Source: Serpula lacrymans var. lacrymans S7.9 (taxonomy: Eukaryota > Basidiomycota > Agaricomycetes > Boletales > Serpulaceae). Taken from it: DNA of 64,000 nt. Shown here in pieces: positions 60,246 to 64,000 of this stretch (position 1 is the first letter of the stretch; every line of letters starts with the position of its first letter). The DNA lies in NCBI RefSeq assembly GCF_000218685.1, contig NW_006763299.1:926061-990060 (forward strand), given 5' to 3'. The notes below the pieces were generated by a model that searched no databases, had not been told where the DNA came from, and saw nothing but the letters and a program-made list of their open reading frames with translations. The position numbers and the translations under genes were made by a program.

Positions 60246-61032
60246 AGTACGGGTCCAACTTCGAAGAATTATTCCAGCACTGACTCTTCCGAAACGTCCG
60301 AGATAATGGCTAGAGACATTAGAGACAGAGATCCAGAGAAGTTAAGAAAGCTTGCAGCGGAGGTAGTCTCGGGAATGCATGCCAAGCATGGAGCAGGTAA
60401 GCAACAATGTGATATGGCGACTGTTCAGCAGAAGGAGAATAACAAATGTGGCATAGCTATTGCTCGGATTGAGGAGATGGCCCCTGGGCTGAAGGAGCAG
60501 AATAACGAACTAAGTATAGATATCGATCGTCTGAAGAACAAGGGCGAAAAATGACAACTAGAGATAGTTGAATTTAGGTCTCATCTGGATGCAGTGACAG
60601 CGGAGCTACGTGAGACTACTGACCGGTTAGAGAGAGTAAGTCTCGTCTTCCTCGTTTCCGTCATCTGCTATTCACTCAAGCTATGTAACATTAGTGTGTC
60701 GAGCTCACCACCCCCCTTTTATCTCCGCGCCCTACTTGATTCTGCGCGCAAGAAGGTCGTGCAGCTTATGTCTGCTGAGAGTAGGAATGATTCCATGGCC
60801 AGCGAAATGTATCCGTCGTTTCCAAGGACATTTCAAGCCGGCTCGCCGAGACGTCGTATGCGCTTTCTCTTCTCCTGAGGTCGTTCACTTCTTGTGTTCG
60901 TACAGCCACATCCAGTCTGAGGGCAATGAAAAAGCACACGAGGCGACAAAAGAAGAGATTAGGGATGCCTTGAACAAGTCGGATCTACACCGACGATTCC
61001 TGGACAAAATATACGACTTTGTATTTACGTGA
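60246..61032 (+). pseudogene. Broken coiled-coil gene between the two DODA-like genes
   Basis: After a possible acceptor at about 60239, the frame has SSTDSSETSEIMARDIRDRD and LRKLAAEVVSGMHAKHGAGK, then a coil ending KNKGEK before TGA at 60552-60554. The same frame continues QLEIVEFRSHLDAVTAELRE to a GT donor at 60636. After the intron it reads LLDSARKKVVQLMSAESRND and is then lost to a frameshift near 60880, with VVHFLCSYSHIQSEGNEKAH and a plausible C-terminus RRFLDKIYDFVFT in another frame. At least two lesions make it a pseudogene. The family is not recognised. Confidence 0.6.
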
Positions 61033-61261
61033 AGTATTTAGTTGGATTAGTTTTTTCTCTTTCGTTATCACGCTCGCTTTGAAGATGCAACATAATATTG
61101 TACAAGCTATAATTACACTGGGCATTCTATGATCAGGCTGGTGTGAATGGCAAGATACTACCGCTAGATACATGGAAGCCCTATTTCACAGTAAAAAGAT
61201 AATCGAGTACCAAAATAGATTGTTTATCCAACATAGTACGTCGTGCGCCATTCCATCAAGC

Positions 61262-61992
61262 TTAGTGTCTCTTGAGCATGTCAGTGTGCAGAGGCCACTG
61301 TTTACCTATCCAAGTGGCGAGTTCCGTGTGGTCCCTGAGGCTATCGCCTGTGTTAGGATGGATGAGGACACTAGAATAGGGGGCGAAATTACAATTTAGC
61401 AGTGCACATCAACAAAAATGCGAGTAGAAGGGCAATTACGAGCATGGGCCACGGTTGACAACGAGCCAAGAGAAGAAGGCACCTGTCTGGTGTGGGTTGA
61501 ACGTGTTGACTTCAAACATGGCAGTCGGGTGCGGGCCTAGTAAGGTTGGAGAGTGAGACCAGGTTGAGTGAGATACACTTAATGCATGCTTACCCACAGG
61601 CTTGTCCCAGAATCTGTAGATGCGGAGCTACGAACAGATGGGGTCAATCTGAGTGGGAAGATAGTATGGTAAAGCAAAGCAACCCTCACCTCTGGGAATT
61701 CTCTCCTCACGCGCTCGTGAAGCTCCCTCGCATACTTTGTTTCAGTAGGGATGGCCTGCATGTAATAAACTAGTAATATAAGTTAGATCAGTCCATACTA
61801 AATACCAATGATAAACCATAACTCACTGTGAAAGTCGAAGCCATTGTTGGACGAGTCGATAGGCTTTGGGAACTCGTCATAGGAGCCAGACTTGGGGCCA
61901 GGTGGATTGAAGAGCGACTTGCCGTCTGGGTTAATCGTCGACGGCAATGGTTCTGCGTTTTCAAACCCAACTAGTGGAGAGTCGTAGGTCAT
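61262..61992 (-). CDS. DOPA 4,5-dioxygenase-like protein, copy 2
   Basis: Five exons: 61992-61827, 61769-61690, 61627-61594, 61536-61440, 61370-61262; 161 aa. Same exon phases and nearly the same exon lengths as copy 1 (three inserted bases in exon 1, a shorter C-terminus KRH). It keeps DFHIYY, AMFEVNTFNPHQTGAFFSW, VNRGPCSVLIHPNTG and HTELATWIGK. The introns also align between copies, so the pair arose by tandem duplication. All family His residues seen in copy 1 are kept, so both may be active. Confidence 0.85.
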
Positions 61993-62253
61993 TGTCTGGT
62001 GTGGCCGAAGACAATTGTAGTTTTGTTCAGGTTGATATAGCGCGCATACATGAATGAATAAGCATAGTTTATCTGATAAGCAAGAGTCAGTGTCAGTCAG
62101 CTTAGATGACTAAGACTAGTACTAGGGGCTCGTACGGGAACTCTGTTTTTCCTGAAATTTTTTTTTTCCAGCCACAATCTGCCGAAATGCTGTCGGAGAG
62201 ACGGATAGGCATCTCACCCTACAGGCTGACACCATACTTCCATCAACAACCTC

Positions 62254-62505
62254 ATGTCCAGAGCAAAGAAACAACGGGCCTCTGGGCCAACCCTAGCCCC
62301 AATCGCAAAACGACTACTGTCCACTAGGATGAACCCCAATGTTCAGCCTGACCAAGGAGCATCTGGCAACGTAATGGATGTAGAAGAAGATAGTAGTGCC
62401 GGCCCTCGAGATAGCAGTGACAATAGTAATGCCATATGGACCGACACTGAGATGCAAGCTACTCATCCAATTCATCACCGAAAATTGCGCAGAGGGGGGC
62501 GATGA
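62254..62505 (+). CDS. Short ORF upstream of the copia element, possibly a truncated gene start
   Basis: 83 aa from ATG 62254: MSRAKKQRASGPTLAPIAKR, then an acidic/Ser-rich part (MDVEEDSSAGPRDSSDNSN) and a basic end HHRKLRRGGR. No domain is recognised. The copia 5' LTR begins at or near its stop, so the ORF may be the first exon of a gene cut by the insertion. It could also be chance or part of another repeat. Confidence 0.3.
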   Translation: MSRAKKQRASGPTLAPIAKRLLSTRMNPNVQPDQGASGNVMDVEEDSSAGPRDSSDNSNAIWTDTEMQATHPIHHRKLRRGGR

Positions 62506-62824
62506 CAAAACCGGATAAACCCGGTCTCTGCCGAAGCAGCCATTGTTCTCCATGGAGCATAGCCACCACTCCATGGAGTAACCATTGTCCTCCTAGGAGT
62601 CATTATACTGTAGCGAGTAGCACCTCTGACTATAAGTAGTAGGGGGTTTAGTATAGGAATACCTCAGTCGTTTCTATAGCCTCTCGGGCAGCGGCTGAGG
62701 TATGTTACATTACATTTATTAGAGATCACCTTAAACTAACATCTATTGTAGTTTCACTTAGGTAAATAATAAAGTCATTTCTATAGCCTCTCGGGCAGCG
62801 GCTGAGTTTCACTTAGATTTATTA
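62505..62824 (+). mobile_element. Probable 5' LTR/leader of a Ty1/copia element
   Basis: Sequence directly before the primer-binding site. It contains a TATAAGTA box at 62631-62638 and the repeated leader blocks described separately. The left end is not fixed because the 3' LTR is outside the window; inverted CTCCATGGAG motifs near 62551 and 62570 lie inside it. Confidence 0.5.
62671..62816 (+). repeat. Leader repeat whose second copy equals the spliced first copy
   Basis: Block A (29 bp, TTTCTATAGCC...GGCTGAG) is at 62671-62699 and again, identical, at 62778-62806. Block B (TTTCACTTAG) is at 62752-62761 and 62807-62816. Between A and B in the first copy lie 52 bp (62700-62751) that start GTATGT, contain CTAAC and end TTGTAG, a canonical fungal intron. 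In the second copy A and B are directly joined at exactly those two boundaries. Confidence 0.8.
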
Positions 62825-62836
62825 GGTTATGAGCCC
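62825..62836 (+). other. Primer-binding site of half-tRNA (initiator Met) type
   Basis: GGTTATGAGCCC is the reverse complement of GGGCTCATAACC, the anticodon stem-loop (CAT) of initiator tRNA-Met. Ty1/copia elements of the classical copia type prime from such an internal tRNA cut. It lies 58 nt before the gag ATG. Confidence 0.7.
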
Positions 62837-62893
62837 TGGTGCGCAAAAGCTACACAGGAAATAATTCTTATTTGAAACAGCAACCTCGGAACC

Positions 62894-64000
62894 ATGACCA
62901 CAGCACGCGATACATCCACATGTCCAGTTCTCACTGGACCCAACAATTTTCAGATATGGAAACTCCGGATCATCTCAAAGCTACATCGGGAAAAAGTTCT
63001 CCGGGTTGTTACCGGAGAGGAGCTTAAGCCCTCACCAGGAAAACCTACCCCCTCGGAGAATCCTGAGATCACCTGGATACTTAAGGATGAGAAGGCACAT
63101 GGAATCATCCAGGACCACATCTCTGATGCCCTCCTAATGAGGACTGGAGACCTCACCAGCTCCAAGGAGTTATTTGATAAATTTGTCTCACTCCATCAAA
63201 CATCCAACATTGCCTCGGCCTTCTATTCATTCCAGCAACTCACCAAATTGTCCTGGGATGGGACATCACCTATCCAGAACCACATTGCGAAAATCCGGAC
63301 AATTGATTCACACCTCTCCGGAATGAAACTAGGAGTTGATACTAAACTCATGGCTTTCGCTCTTCTCCAATCTCTCCCATGCACTCCTGAATGGCAAATA
63401 TTTCAGTCATCAGTAATCAACACAATTGAAGAAAATAAACTTACCTTTGATGCAGTTGAGATCCGGATCACTGCAGAAGTTGCACGACAGTCAGGGAAGG
63501 CCCCTGGAGGTTCCGAATCAGCACTCAAATCCGGGGAGAAATGGTGTAACTTCCACAAAGCCAAATCACACAACACCTCGGAGTGTCAAACACTTCAGTC
63601 AGCTGAAAAAGGTCAAAGGAAGAAGGGAAAGGAAAGACACAAGGATAAAGGAAAAGAGAAGGAAAAGGCAAATACAGCGGAGCAATCATCCGGATCTGAC
63701 TCCGAGGAGGAACAGAGTCATATTGCATTGGATCATGTACATATTTCCAAGCCCCTTGCTAAACACATTCAAGCTTACCTTGTGTCGGAACCCAATAAGA
63801 CCAAAACAACAATTATTATTGACTCCAGAGCAACATCCCACATGGTCCCTCACCACTCCTGGTTTGAGCCAGGAACATACCATGTTCTGCATCCTCCAAG
63901 GACAATCAGTTTTGGGGATGAATCCTCTGTAAATGCCATTAGCATTGGAACAGTAATCCTACAAGCAACTGTTGGCAAAAAAGACTACAATATTGCACTA
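62894..64000 (+). CDS. Ty1/copia gag-protease (3' end outside window)
   Basis: An uninterrupted frame of 369 codons from ATG 62894 to the window edge. The gag region has NNFQIWKLRIISKLH near the start and ELFDKFVSLHQTSNIASAFY, as in UBN2/copia gag. A short zinc-finger variant WCNFHKAKSHNTSEC follows, then a Lys/Glu-rich linker and Ser/acidic patch. The protease active site reads IIIDSRATSHMV, where the family normally has DSGAT. The Gly-to-Arg change next to the catalytic Asp should harm the protease, although the rest of the frame is intact. Confidence 0.9.
   Translation, partial: MTTARDTSTCPVLTGPNNFQIWKLRIISKLHREKVLRVVTGEELKPSPGKPTPSENPEITWILKDEKAHGIIQDHISDALLMRTGDLTSSKELFDKFVSLHQTSNIASAFYSFQQLTKLSWDGTSPIQNHIAKIRTIDSHLSGMKLGVDTKLMAFALLQSLPCTPEWQIFQSSVINTIEENKLTFDAVEIRITAEVARQSGKAPGGSESALKSGEKWCNFHKAKSHNTSECQTLQSAEKGQRKKGKERHKDKGKEKEKANTAEQSSGSDSEEEQSHIALDHVHISKPLAKHIQAYLVSEPNKTKTTIIIDSRATSHMVPHHSWFEPGTYHVLHPPRTISFGDESSVNAISIGTVILQATVGKKDYNIAL

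Overview
The window is nuclear DNA of a filamentous basidiomycete, most likely a mushroom-forming agaricomycete. The evidence is genes packed on both strands, many 45-75 nt GT-AG introns with CTNAN-type branch sites, and agaricomycete-type content: a Ppo dioxygenase-P450 fusion, DOPA-dioxygenase-like genes, chromodomain Ty3 elements and a Ty1/copia element. All gene models are hand-spliced from the sequence. Reading-frame phase was checked across every junction of the models given with exon coordinates, but no transcript data or database was available.

Layout. 1-3513: 3' part of a Ty3/Gypsy chromodomain element (pol plus 3' LTR), inserted in the antisense orientation into a minus-strand host gene whose first exons survive at 3514-4359. 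4891-38008 is gene-rich: a PAK-family kinase with CRIB domain (+), TEL1/ATM kinase (-, 11 exons), PIF1 helicase (+, divergent from TEL1), a four-TM protein resembling SRF1 (-), an F-box protein (-), coatomer epsilon (+), a 27-exon Ppo/linoleate diol synthase-like fusion (+), a DUF676 lipase-like hydrolase (+), and an unrecognised coiled-coil protein with triplicated exon modules (+).

37884-53745 is repeat-dominated. A 1.2 kb segmental duplication carrying a small two-exon gene lies at 37884-39070 and 52577-53745. Between the copies is a decayed minus-strand Ty3/Gypsy element (about 40.5-49 kb) interrupted by two copies of a 1.8 kb LTR-like element (41394-43200 and 44183-46010). Each copy has a perfect 4-bp target duplication and an intact internal ORF. 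The same region holds a broken SAP-domain ORF, a solo LTR with a 5-bp target duplication (49213-49626), a tRNA-like/SINE-like head and a kinase-fold pseudogene.

54878-62000: a Cys-cluster protein with an in-frame stop, a cystathionine beta-synthase without the C-terminal CBS pair, and two DODA-like genes flanking a broken coiled-coil gene. 62.5-64 kb: the 5' end of a Ty1/copia element with a half-tRNA primer-binding site. Its leader holds a repeat in which the second copy matches the spliced form of the first.

Themes: TEL1 and PIF1, both genome-maintenance genes with telomere roles, share a promoter region of about 0.8 kb. The right-hand half records layered transposon insertion and gene decay. 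The strongest undescribed candidates are the copia leader repeat, the ORF carried inside the 1.8 kb LTR-like element, the ATGA-coupled upstream ORF of TEL1, and the triplicated exon-intron modules.
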